Assembly (NCBI GenBank): GCA_003344405.1
Contig: NOWV01000262.1
Span: 17,115 to 81,114 of the forward strand
Length of the DNA stretch: 64,000 nucleotides
Source: Trichoplax sp. H2
Taxonomy: Eukaryota > Placozoa > Uniplacotomia > Trichoplacea
Direction of reading: 5' to 3'
In this document: piece after piece, positions 49,430 through 61,661 of the stretch
Layout of the letters: the number at the start of each line of letters is the position of its first letter
How positions within the stretch are numbered: position 1 is the stretch's first letter
Made by a program: the position numbers and the translations under genes
The notes under the pieces: generated by a model
The model's input: the letters and a program-made list of their open reading frames with translations, nothing else
The model's database searches: none
Told to the model about the DNA's origin: nothing

Positions 49430-51857
49430 TTAATCTAGAAAGGGATCTGTTACTACCATTTCCTCATGATAAACAGATCGGTAGTATACCGAATGGTAGT
49501 CATCATTTGCAATATAGTTCAGCCTATCTGAAGCGCTTCCAGATGTAGACTTCTTTCTTACTGTCATTTTAAAATCACGGTAAATAACGATATTACGAAA
49601 ACAGATAGATTGTAATAGAATAATTGCTGTATCAATAAAATAAAAATAGTGATCCATCAAAGAAAGAAAAATTCGGCATACTGTGTTGTAGTAAGTAATG
49701 TAATAAAACAGGACAGGCTTTATCGGAGACAATCATGATTGTTACAAAGTTTAAAATAGACCGAATTTTTTCTAGCATGTTGAGGGTTTCATTTATAATA
49801 TGCGAAATTTATGATATAGAAAAGGTAAATGAAAGAGCTTATTAGTAAAACGAAGATTGTAGGCGAAATTAGTTTTTAAAGCTGAAATTTTAAGTCATAG
49901 TACTGTGTTTAATTACTTGTAGTGTGCCTTATATTGATTTGTAAGTTTATCTTTACCTAAAACATTCAGTCATGGAGCGTTTATTATTTATCAGTAACAT
50001 GACAACTACAGAGATAATGAAGACTGCGGTATACATTGCTGGAATAAGTTAATTTTGCTTACTTTGATCTGCAAAACAGTGATTGTTACATTCGTATTGT
50101 CAAACGGTCGATCTCATACTATTCACATTGAGAAATGTAAATTCATACGTACGTGTTGGTCAATATAGCCATAAATGAGCAAAATACTGCGGGTTGATTT
50201 CTGCCTTTATTAAAACTGCAGTAGAAAAAAAATTTTCGCAACTTACGATTAGCCTTTCAACATCGATCTTGCTGACTTTAGTACTTGTCTTATTCTATCT
50301 CAAAATATACCGCTTTTGTAAGCTTGACTAAGCTGCTAGCGGTAGTAAACTAATTGATCTAGCCACGAATAAGTCTGTTTACATCGCCAGCATAGGTAAA
50401 CGGAGGATAAAGGAAAGCCAAGAAGCCTAACATCCATACATAAGAACCTGAATAAGGCGGTCGATTTTAAATTATCTATTTTGATAAAGTAAACTAATTA
50501 TTATTGTAGTCAGCAAGTACAAGGTTTTGTTATTGCAAGTATTTTCCATTCCAAATCTAAATCTTTAAGCTGAGTTCTACTTCTACCTCATTTATCTCGT
50601 ACAAAATATATTTGATTATTTCCATAACAGTTTTATTATAAAGTAAATTCTGATATGTGCTGTCCTAATTTGAGTAACATCAATGATTGCGATCATTTTT
50701 TAAGTGCAAATATTTGCAAACGAATATCATATTTCATTGTTTTTAGTTGGATACATTCATTTTGGAAGGTAACTTATCAGGAATTAACGTGCGCTAGATT
50801 TTTTCCAAGGCAATTATAATATCTGTAAACTGCTTCTCAGTAATATCAATGAGAAATCTGTCCAAGCATAGTCTTTCAAATTTTTTTTAATTTCAGTTGA
50901 GGCTTTACTGAATAATGCATAACAGGTAGAATTCATATCATTCCAACAATTATTAGAGATTGATTTCATTTTAAATTTTAGTGAAAAGGAAGTAGACATG
51001 ATAGTTTCATATTAAGCTTGGGTAGCAATAATGGTATGATAGTTATAATAAATAATTGCATAATTATCAGTATCAAAGTATGATATCAGTTTATTGTATT
51101 ATATTATTGATTACTACCCTAAAAAATAAAATTTTGTAGAGTTTAATTGTTAAAGATGAAGATGAAGGAGTAAAACATGGCGAACAATTGTCGTTAGGAT
51201 AGTTGAATATTTCTTAATTTGCTTAGGCAATTTTTAAATTGTCAAGGCGTCGTGCAAATTATGGAATAATGTATAAGAATGAGAATAATGACATTTCAAT
51301 TCTATATTACTCTCTAACAATTTTTTAAGACTTGCTCAGTCGCTAGATTTGAAGCTATTGTGCTATTTATAAATTGAAATATGTAATTTAAAGATCAAGC
51401 TACTGTAATCTAAACAAACTTTGATTGTACTTTCGTTGCTCTCTGATCAATTTAAGGGAATTATGACGAAAAGTAAAATTTGGGGAAACAATTGAACAAC
51501 AATTTGTTCAAAAATGTGAGAAAAATAGCTCAAATAACCCTTCAAATACTCAATTCTAAGTATCATAAGTTAAGAAATAAGAAAAAGACGATAGAACTAA
51601 ACGATCAACCATCAAATAACCGTACATAAAGAAAAAAATTTTCACTTACAGCTATTTAACCCCGAACGCCTATAAAATTCAACAAGTTCTTCAAAAAAAT
51701 CTTCTCGACTATTTACTCTAAATTTTCTGATTGCACTATCATTCTTAATCTTCGCAGAACCCTTAATGGTAATTAAAACTAACATGTACCACACAATCAT
51801 TCTTAGAATTAACTTAATGGTATAATCTAGCTGCAAATATAGTCTGGGCTGTTGCAC
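49430..51857 (-). CDS. Tentative two-exon small secreted protein
   Basis: Exon A (51650-51857) opens at an ATG at 51857, with a second ATG at 51800 giving a short signal-peptide-like start (MIVWYMLVLITIKGSA). It continues KIKNDSAIRKFRVNSREDFF and ends at a perfect GTAAGT donor in phase 1. Exon B (49430-49560) follows a CAG acceptor in phase 1 and encodes RKKSTSGSASDRLNYIANDD, then a Tyr-rich acidic end and a stop. Joining them gives about 94-113 residues with dibasic sites (RKK), as in a secreted precursor. The intron is about 2.1 kb. I do not recognise the product and the pairing of the exons is inference. Exon A alone could instead be an upstream exon of gene 2, although its phase gives a stop with the exon at 46603. 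Confidence 0.3.
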
Positions 51858-51973
51858 CTGCAGTCTAAATTTTTTGTAATTGCTACTTATTTACAGTTAT
51901 ATGTAATTATAGCATAGTATAGCTAAAAGGGTAACAGCGATCTTAAACTGTTAATAAGAGATGAGTATTTGCT

Positions 51974-52557
51974 TGTTACAAATCTTCTTCTTTGTAACAA
52001 GAAACCGGGTCTTAAACACTATCTTCACTAGTACTTGTGTTCCCAACTAACTTAGGGACGTATCGTAGTTAAACTAACTCTCAGCTACACAAAAAGCTAC
52101 TATTGAGTAATAGGTTTAAATACTTTACTTTATTTTCGTTAACCTTAGTCGTAAAATGTAGTAAAGAAAAACGTAAGAATATTCTTAGCAATGATAGTCA
52201 ATAGATCCTGTAAATGACTAACTAGAACTGAGAAGCTAAGCTAGTGCTCCGCTTTTTATAGTCTCGCCGATGGTACACTTGTGAATGTTCTTGAAATAGC
52301 GGCTTACACTGTACAGTATACATATCCTAGTATAGCAACTAGAGCCTCAAGGCTCTGCAAAGTAATTGATCTTACAGTTAAGGTGTTATTAATTAACGTT
52401 TACAGACTAAACGTGTTAGCTCCGACATGTCAACAATATTGAACAAGTACTTATGAATAAACATTAATATCTAATAAGCTACTGGAGCAAACAATAATTT
52501 AAATGAGATATTTTAATTAACTTAGCAATTAATATTTCGGAGCATGGTTCCGTAACA
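51974..52557 (-). mobile_element. Solo LTR, family 3, copy c
   Basis: 584 bp, ends TGTTAC..GTAACA, with perfect target duplications TTGCT at 51969-51973 and 52558-52562. It matches the copy at 29597 apart from deletions of several tens of bases. First of three LTRs in a row. Confidence 0.87.
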
Positions 52558-52974
52558 TTGCTAAATCTGCAAGTAAATATTACCAATGCGATTAAAATTA
52601 TCTAGAAATATAGCTGGATTATGGTAAAGTTACGTACGGAATTGTATAACACAAGATTTATAATAAATGTAACTTTCCGTACTAGCTAAGTTGCATTTAA
52701 AGATTTATTACAAATAGATTGATTGCAAAATAGATACATATTTGGATAGCTTTATAATACCCTATGACATTGTGAATTACATAACCCTTATATTCCACGT
52801 AATTCTAATTTTTTCAATTCATAAAATTTTTAAGACATGTAAAATAACTTGGTTCTTTACGTATATTTTAAGATTATAAACAAGAGATATAACTATAACA
52901 ATCCTTAGTAAACTTAGGTTGATAATGATCACGTATAAAAATATGGGCGATATTAAGTGAGATTAACTATCGTA

Positions 52975-53600
52975 TGTTACAAAGCAGCTTTGTTACAAGA
53001 TAACGTAATGCACGATCAATCAGTCAATTCCCTGAACCACGTATCAGGAAGCAGTATCGACTCTTTCAGGAACACTTTTCCTACACTAGTAGACTACAAA
53101 AAGACTTGGATGCCTCGTATCTTACGTTAAACACTAATCATAAGAACTAACTTTATTATACGATTTATTGCATTTATATACTCTTTTACAATAGCAAAAG
53201 ATGTCCTAGTTAGTAATATTAACATTGAAACCTGATAATGAATCAAAAGTTAATTTTATCTACAGCTACCTAATGAAGACAACAATATTTACAAATATAG
53301 ACATCGAATGACTAATACAAAATTTCAGATACAATGTGTCCTATCACGGAACATTTCTACGATAATCTACAATCTACCATAAGTAAATTACAATCACAGT
53401 GATTTGAATTGTAAGAAGATTATTCTCGATTCTCTAATTAAACTACTAATTTCAGTAGGCTGTATATATCACTATAAAAGTTAGTGCTATATTTTAAATA
53501 TCACATATCTAAATTAGAAACTCTTTATATAAGGGTAAATCAACAATATCATCCTAACATAGATGTTTCTACTGTAATCTCGATATTACAGTGTGTAACT
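52975..53600 (-). mobile_element. Solo LTR, family 6, copy c
   Basis: 626 bp, reverse copy of the LTRs at 28925 and 30624, with near-match target duplications TCGTA and CCGTA. The minus strand carries AGTATATAAATG and AATAAAG. It abuts the family 5 LTR at about 53606 and may have inserted at or inside its end. Confidence 0.82.
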
Positions 53601-53605
53601 CCGTA

Positions 53606-54176
53606 GTATCATAAAAATATACTATTATTTGGAATACTAGACAATTGTATTCCAAGGCACATAGGGTTTAACACAGCGAGACCTTTAAAACTTACTAGAA
53701 AATTAATATCTAATTTTTTGTTGGCCAACACGCCGTTAATATAGGTTTCGGTAAGTATAAACGGTTTAACTACCCAAGTCACCTCGCTTATTAGAAATTA
53801 ACCAAATTAATATCCTAAAGAGATTCTATCTGTTCAGATTAGATACAGTCTAGTCCTATTAAATTTACTGTAAGGGTATTAAGATAATCATTGCTTGTTA
53901 ATAGTTCAACAGATACGTATAAAGCTATCCTACTAAGGCATTTCCTCTAAACTTAGGAATTGTACTTTGGATCTTAACAACTTTGGAGGTGATAGATACG
54001 ATCAGTTAAGCAGGTTGTCAATTGCTATTTTAGTCTATCTAATCTTAAATTAAGGATATCAACTGTTAATTACTAAAATTACAATTAAGGAGAGCGTAAC
54101 ACATTACTGAGATATAAACATATATAGAACGTAACATAGAAATAAAGTATACGTTACGGAGATTATATCCGTGGCA
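53606..54176 (-). mobile_element. Solo LTR, family 5, copy b, left end obscured
   Basis: Reverse copy of the LTR at 38519, sharing the inverted motif around GACAATTGT and the start (TGCCACGG on the minus strand, ending at 54176). The left end runs into the LTR at 52975. No target duplication could be paired, so it is probably truncated or split by that insertion. Confidence 0.7.
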
Positions 54177-54179
54177 CTC

Positions 54180-57100
54180 TTATGTAACTGAATCTGAAGA
54201 CTAATTCGAAATATCGCAAATACTAAAATCTTAGTTATGTTATACTATCTTATCCGTTAGAAGAAGCCATGGTCAAATGCAAAGATCCAATAATTATTGG
54301 ATACAAAAAGCCATTTCGTTTTATCGTGCATGAGTTTCAAATAGTAATAGACAGATTTTAGAACTCTTAAAAATGTTTGAGAATTCTTATGTAAATAAGT
54401 CGCAGCCAAAACAATAATATTCATTGATAGTCTATGATTAGTGTTCGTGCCAACATATGGTTTGAACCTAGATGAGATTAATTTACGATAATGTCGCTGA
54501 CAACAAAGCCGTTTATTTTATTATCAAAGATGCTTATCAAACAGTACGATTTTTGTCTTATATGAAATTGACTTTGAAGACTACCACAATTATGGAATAT
54601 AGTTCAATACAAATCAAAGTTATTTTATTTTGGCATCCTTTTACAACACATTACAGTGCTTATTAACGTATCTAAAACTGTTTTATCTAATTAAAATTCT
54701 TCATTTTACATTTAATATTCATATTAAAAATAGAAATTCATATAATGGTTTATAATTACAAGATTTATCGGTCAAGAAAGAATCAACTGGAACAAGAATC
54801 TAAAGTGATATTGTCACAACCGAGTTTGCAAAACAAAAATTAACAAGATTCTTTCCTCTAATGTAATCTTAATATCTAAGCAACTCTAAGCACTTTTCAA
54901 TCTACCCAACTTAGATTCGAGTCTTAGACTATAGAATACTCATGTTAAGAATCAAAACTTTGTTCTAAAAGCTATGTATTAAAATGACTGATTGATCTCA
55001 CAACTTCCAATCTACTACTAACAGCTGATAATCATCTGTTATCGACTAATTTACTGGCTCTCTCAATTAAGAACTTAGAGGCTTTTATATAGCCTCACAA
55101 ACTTCGTTAGTCCAAAAAAATGATAAATTGATAGCCAAGTCTACATACTGAATATAGCAAGAATCACAACACACTTTCTATGACATTTAATAGTAGTCAA
55201 TTAATGCCTAGGCGTTAACATATGATTCATTACTGAATAAAATTATGCCATTGATGACGCAATAATTAATTAATTGTCCCAGACATATACTGAGCTCAAC
55301 GCGAAGTAAAGCTCTTATCCGTATTTCTGAAATACGAGTTAGATGCATTTAGTGTAACATATCTACCGCAATAAAGTGCTTACAATCCGAAATGAATTAT
55401 CCAAAATATAACTCATCTCAAATGATTAATTCTTGTATTCTATCATGCAAATCTATGTAATTAAGATATTATTAAACTTTCGTCCATGTCCAATACCATA
55501 AAATGTTAGGCATCTTTACAATTACTACTGTAGTACATCAAATTCGCATAGATTCCATACCGTACTTAATTAAGCAATTACAATTAGAAATAAATCAATA
55601 ATGTCTTATATGGGTATCACAGTCGTCAAAAAAACTTAGATATCGAAGTGTAGTTTATGATAGCATTTTGTATTGAACTTCTTAGAAGTATAAACTACTG
55701 CTTTAAGAATTGTCATTGCTAGTAATAACCTAAGTTCCAATGATATTATGATGATATAGTTATATGTTACAAGTATGTATCGAGAACATAGGAGCTAGAC
55801 AGGGCTTACATTCGAAGTAGATTTACATATGAAATTGCTTATTACCTCGAATGTCCGTGTACGATAATTCTATCGCTATAACATGTTTGTAATTGAAATA
55901 TGTTAATAGCATATTAAATATGTTTATAACTACTGAAAGAATATACAAGAAGGACTGTGATCAATAAAAAGTGATCCAGGTTAAGGCTAAGTTTTATGAT
56001 AGCTTTATATCATATATTGTGTTGAGCGAGTTAGTACTTCGTAAGGATTCCAGCTACAATACAGTAGGCTAGGGAAGTAGTTCTGCGGATTAAAGTAAAA
56101 GTTTATTAGAAGTAATGCATTGTTTTCTTGTGTCGTAAGAGTAGTTGTGGCTATAGGCAATCATTAATCTTCAAATATCGCATTAATATCTAATATAAGA
56201 AATCCAAATTATATAAATATAGGTACTTAAAGAAACGAATATAAGGGGCTGCACCACATAGTCATAAAACATCCAACAATTACTAGTCACAAAGCATTGT
56301 TCCAGTTTTATCGAATATCCGCTCCAAATAGTGATCGGTAATTTTCAAGTTTTGAAAATATTGAAATTATCCAACAATAGCTAGTGTGTGTATAACATAT
56401 ACGCACTTTTCTTACCGGATATTTACTTATATAAAATGATTTAGTCGTGAAACGTCCTTGTAATACGAGATGCAGCCAAGATTTAATCGTGATGAAATAT
56501 CGCCGTCTAAATAGTAGAAAGTTAGATGTGACAAGTCTGTACTCAATCATGTGTGTCAGATAATACGAGCTTATTTAGCATCTAAGACGTCGTTATATTA
56601 GTCATGTCCGCTATTAAAATCAAGCAATTAACTAAAATATAGGAATCTAATACAATAACGACCTATCGATTCCCTACACCAGAAATGAAAAAGTAATATT
56701 CAGATTTCATTCTTTTGAAAGTAACAATGCTTTGTCAATACAGAAAAAACTTTATGAATCATTCATATACTGTAAAGTAACATTTGAAGAGTAAAACCAG
56801 GAGCTTCAAGAGATTTAAATTTTTGCAAGCAGTTTCACGACTATTTATAATTTTGATCCGAAAGTAATATTTTAGATCCCATAAAACGACTTGCTAGCCG
56901 ATTAGATTAAATTTGGAATTTTCCACTATTGTCCATATCCTTATTGATTAAAGATAGCTATTATTTCAATTTTTAACGATGATGCTTAACAAAGGCATGA
57001 ACAGACTTGACGTCAACATAGCAGACTAGATAGTGAAAGGAATTCTATTGACTTTGTTTCTGAGAATGATTAAAAATATGTTTGTAACCTGCTTCAAAAT

Positions 57101-57949
57101 TGAATAATAGAGTTCTGGATGGATAATCAATAATCCTATAAATGTGTATGAAAAAATAGTTGTTGCTTTTAATAGTAAAATAATTAGAAAATATTTCCTG
57201 AAATGAATCACAAGGCATATTGTAAATAGAAAAGAATAACTTTCAGTTAAACCTAAGAAAAATTCTGAATGGCTTAGTATAGTAACTCTCTGATTTGCAT
57301 TTATTTTCTTTCATAGACATTATCTAAAGAAATTTACTTCGTAAAGTAAATAATGAACGTTTAATAAAGCCATATTAGACAGTAATTCGGCAACAATTGC
57401 TATAAATTATTGACGGTCAACTTTATTAACTTCACTGATTGAAATAAATTCTTTGAGGAGACAAAAATTTCAAAATTATTTTAAAAAACTTACTTCAAAT
57501 ACTCAAGAAAGCATTTTAAAAACTTTAATACATTTTTCTTTGAAGTCTTGAAGGCTAAGCTTGATTTACTATCTAAAAGTACTTGATAGATTATTTCACC
57601 TATTTTTAAAAAAGTCTACATCATATCTCATATACTTGGAAGGAAACGATACTTTTAATCATAAAATTGACTGCTTGCTGATCTCGCTCTATCTTTATTC
57701 GTTAACGTCAAATGCATAACATCACTGGTAATTATTGGAAAGTGTTAATTAAGCATCAGCAGATTGAAGGTCTCGATTGGTAAATTATTGCAAAGAGAGA
57801 GTCAAAATATCTTGATTTTCAAATTCGTATGAGGACAAGCTTATCAATTCTTAATAGCCTTATTTCGCATCAAAAGAAACTTACAATCCCAAAATTAAAT
57901 TGAAACTGTCCGATGACACATTAAACTTCAGGAAAGTAGCTTAGAAGAA
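54180..57949. other. Gene-poor stretch
   Basis: Apart from the repeat at 55828 I see no gene. Minus-strand frames at 56308-56550 and 57026-57211 lack a recognisable domain, splice context or related copy. The region next to 57950 should hold the promoter of the GPCR. Confidence 0.4.
55828..56155. repeat. Dispersed degenerate repeat, copy 2
   Basis: Partner of the repeat at 5895, same orientation, outside any gene I can support. Diverged, with no clear termini or target duplication. Confidence 0.5.
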
Positions 57950-58960
57950 ATGGCAAATTCTAGTTACAATTATTCACTCTTGACGATAACTTCATTTACT
58001 TGTATTCCTGTCGGGGTTGTGGGTACAATTACAAATGTTTTCCTTCTAATCATTATTTCAACTTCAAAGTCTTTGAAGGATCCGGGCTATAAGATCATTT
58101 CTAACATTATTGCTTGTGATGGTATAAGTTCGATCCAATTTTTTGTGATTTTTCTTGGCCCGTACCTTCTAACTGATTCCACGTTTTATGCAAGCCGAAT
58201 TTATTGTAGAATTTTATTCTGCTCAATGTATTCGACTTATAACGTCTCGGCCTTTAGTTTAACAGCTATAAGCTTTCATCGTTGTAAAATTGTTATCAAA
58301 GCTTCGCAAACCCGTTTTAAAAAGCTTGAACTGCAGAAGATTAATAGGTTAATAGCAATTATTTGGATATTCAGCTACGTATTTTCTGTACCTGTGATAT
58401 TCTTTACCGATACTAGTAAAGTCGTAACTGGTTACTGTGATATAAGCTATGTCCAAGGCTATTCGTATTTAACACTTGTTTACTTTGTTTGTATGGCTGC
58501 AGTTACATACACTATACCATTAATTGCCATGACTATTAATTACGCGCGATTAATAAAACGACTGCAGACGCATATTACACCTGGTGAAAATCAAATTAGT
58601 ACGCTTCTTAGTCGACGCCGTGATCAAGTTACTAGAACGCTTATAGCCGTCACGAGCATTTTTATGCTCTTTAACGGTCCACTGTTTATTACTTTTATTT
58701 GTATGGCCGCCAACTTGAAAAACTATTACTTATTACGAAATGAGAACTTTATCGTCTACTTTATTTCTTTGCTAGCGCTACCTATGGCTTTATTTGTAAG
58801 TGCCATCAATCCAATATTTTATATAAGTTTCGATAAGAATATCTTAGAGGTTGTTATGCAGAAGTTAGGAATGAAATCAGAAGATAATACATGTATTCAT
58901 TCTGTAACGTTAAGATCAAAATCTAGGAAAGTGCTTGCTCGATCTAATTCACAGCTATAA
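57950..58960 (+). CDS. Intronless class A (rhodopsin-like) orphan GPCR, 336 aa
   Basis: Single open frame with an ATGG start in good context (aagaaATGG). The short N-tail carries likely N-glycosylation sites (NSS, NYS). Seven hydrophobic segments are visible, the first at about residues 15-37. Class A marks: Asn29 of TM1 (TITNVFLL), Asp57 of TM2 (ACDGIS), Cys86 before TM3, and NPIFY at 287-291. TM3 ends in His110-Arg111-Cys112 where most class A receptors have DRY, keeping only the Arg. The third loop is basic (SRRRDQVTR) and the tail is Ser/Arg-rich. It probably acts as a plasma-membrane G-protein-coupled receptor with unknown ligand. A decayed relative starts at 61662, so this is a local family. 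It is unrelated in subfamily to the LGRs on the left. Confidence 0.9.
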   Translation: MANSSYNYSLLTITSFTCIPVGVVGTITNVFLLIIISTSKSLKDPGYKIISNIIACDGISSIQFFVIFLGPYLLTDSTFYASRIYCRILFCSMYSTYNVSAFSLTAISFHRCKIVIKASQTRFKKLELQKINRLIAIIWIFSYVFSVPVIFFTDTSKVVTGYCDISYVQGYSYLTLVYFVCMAAVTYTIPLIAMTINYARLIKRLQTHITPGENQISTLLSRRRDQVTRTLIAVTSIFMLFNGPLFITFICMAANLKNYYLLRNENFIVYFISLLALPMALFVSAINPIFYISFDKNILEVVMQKLGMKSEDNTCIHSVTLRSKSRKVLARSNSQL

Positions 58961-61661
58961 TATTTAGCAATATATACTCTAAGTGATTGTCTTTTTAGAA
59001 AAATGCTGAGAACCAGTGTAACATAACTACTTTGAGATTGCAAATTATTTGCCATGCTAAGTATGGAGTTACATAGAATGTAAGCCTCATCTTACCTAGA
59101 TAATTACTCTTCTTGCGTACCACCGATCATTTACGCGATAGAGCTAAATCATTATATCGTAGGGATAAAAATACAGTAAATGTGTAAATCACATTTTATA
59201 TCGTGAATGCTTTATTGTAGGGTCATTAGTGGATAATAACAGTGGCGAAATATGTGTCAGGCGACGATTTCTCTTATATTTCTAGTTCTTAGAAAACGTA
59301 CACGTTTAAGCGGCTAACTTTAGAGATTTTACATGTTCAATCTGAGTTCTTGCTTGCATTTATCTTCTACTAAAATAATTTTAAGTCTAATAATAGGTCT
59401 GTAAAGTTCAGTAGGCAAAAAATTATTGCTATTTAATGATTTATTAGTATAATTCAGTATTATGGCAACTAAGGCCCTCCAATGATGCGGTAACCTTCGC
59501 TCTACATACGTATATGCCATTATATGACTCGATGGACTTGTACCGTACTTATTGGTAGATTAGTAAATATTTAAAGATTTAAAAAAGATGAAAAACTGTA
59601 ATTATGTAAGCAAAAAGTTTGTAGATTAATTTGTTTCATAGGTACGGTAATAATTATAGATTTAATGTCAAAGATTTTGACGTCAGCATAATGACTTTTG
59701 ACTGTTATAGAAATTCCATTCTATTGTTCGTTGTATGATTCATATTAAGTTGGCTAATTTCTTCGTAGAATGAGGAATAAAACCTCAGAAAAGAAATTTA
59801 TTGGCTTTTCAAAAGTTAAATTATGATTGTTGCAAAAGTATTGTAAAGTTCTTTTTTTGTACATTTCCTAGAGCGGAGGATTAAATCATGATGTAAGTTT
59901 AATAGTCAGAACTTTTAAATCAAATGCTCTTCAAAATATATAACGGGATACGGAGTTAGCTTTTTCGAGATTTTTATTTGATCATAATTATCCATAAAAT
60001 TCAGTATGGTACATATTTATTACTGAAACTACGGTAAAGAGTGCAATTTTATGTTAACTAAACGAAATTTCAGCCTAGATTGTTTGGCATTATCAATGTG
60101 TAATATCACTAAAATTCTTAGCTGGCACATATTCGATTCTAAATTATATTCGCTATAATAATCATTGCTAAAAGCCATTTTAATTCATCATTATTTAGCC
60201 TCTAAGTAATAGGATATTAAGCTCAATAAATCTTCCTCAAGGGCTGATAGCCCTTACTGAGATCTTTAATTTACTTCTAAGTTTAGACCCTTTGAATCAT
60301 TCGGCCTGATTTATCTATGAGCTACTGCATAAATAGAATTTCAGAGGTTATAGCAAATTTCCTTGGTAAGGTAGATTGAGAGTATACTTTTAATATGAAG
60401 TTGTAATGGGAACTATTCCAAACCTTATCCTGAGTCAGTCACTTACTAAATTACATCTCAGCCATAGGGATCTATTAAAATCATTCTAGTATTACGGTAC
60501 TTTATCACCAAAATGATAGGGTTACTGATAATGTTACTGCTCAAAGTGTTACAGAGCTACAGTAAATTTAATTTTGGGAGAGAACATTCCTACTAAACCT
60601 TACGGCAATTAGAGTAGTAATTTATGGAAGCAACTCAAAGTAAGTGCTCTACTTTGAACTAGTAACCATGTCGGAAAGTAGTCCGTGAAACTCGCAGAAT
60701 AATTGTCTAGATCAATATAGAATCTATAAAAAATGGCTTTTACTACAGAATTTTAAGGCAGTGAAGTAATAGCTAATTGGAACAAGATTCCGTAATAATC
60801 TAAGGTGTCATGAGTTCTAAAGGAGCAAAACCTCTCATAAGTACATCTTGGCAGTTCATAAATACAGTTTGCTTATTCTATTTAGGCCAACAAAGTTACC
60901 TACAATCAGAATTGAACCACCAATCAGGAGACTTTTCCACAAGTAGATTATTACTAAGTTTTGCAGTATGAGTCATTCTGCTTAACTTTTGTACCACGAA
61001 GCTCTATATAATGATGATAAATTACACGCTCCGTTGCTCAAGCAATATCGATCACTACCAATACACCTTTTCAAATACTCTATGAATAATTGCAAATAAT
61101 TAACAACGAAAAACTGAAGATTACCATGCCATTCAAACTTTGATCTCGATTACTCGGATCAAAAGCTAACAGAAAGAGAGTTTTCCTTTTCAGGCTTGGA
61201 GGGGAAAAAGGTGAAACTGTAAGACCACTATATCAAATCACCTGATTTAACAGAGGCTTTTGCTTGACATCCGAAAGGACTACGTCAACAACTCCAATTA
61301 CGATAATATAGCAAATAACTTACTAAATATTATAGGAAGCGAACTACTAAATCAATAAGCTAAGGTTAGTTATTTAGAATAAATGAAAGTAAAACTTGAA
61401 TATAGAGATTTACTATTAGTAATCATCTTTAGATTTTAAATCAAGGCTGTGATCGCTTATATAAAATAATTAATGCATGGGAGATGACAACCAACTGCTT
61501 CAAGGTTGCATGTTTTATTGCGAAGTGCAAAGAAGATATCTGTACTTAAAGGATTTATGCATAAGTAATCTATTTTTCTGAATTACTTTATTATTCGCAC
61601 GATTACAAATAAATGATCAAAATTTTAATAACCGAAAGAAATGAAAAATTAAAGTATTAAA
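58961..61661. other. Gene-poor stretch between the GPCR and its pseudogene
   Basis: No coding pattern was recognised. AATAAA occurs near 59775, far from the stop at 58960; a closer signal for the GPCR is not obvious. Confidence 0.4.

Noticed and set aside
50814-50999. Minus-strand 61-codon frame with NNCWNDMNSTC as a middle exon of the tentative secreted protein
   Set aside because: It looks protein-like, but no AG acceptor gives an open frame in the required phase.
46604-51900. LDLa module expected for a relaxin-type receptor
   Set aside because: No Cys/Asp pattern of that kind was found upstream of the LRR N-cap. Gene 1 also starts directly with signal peptide and N-cap.
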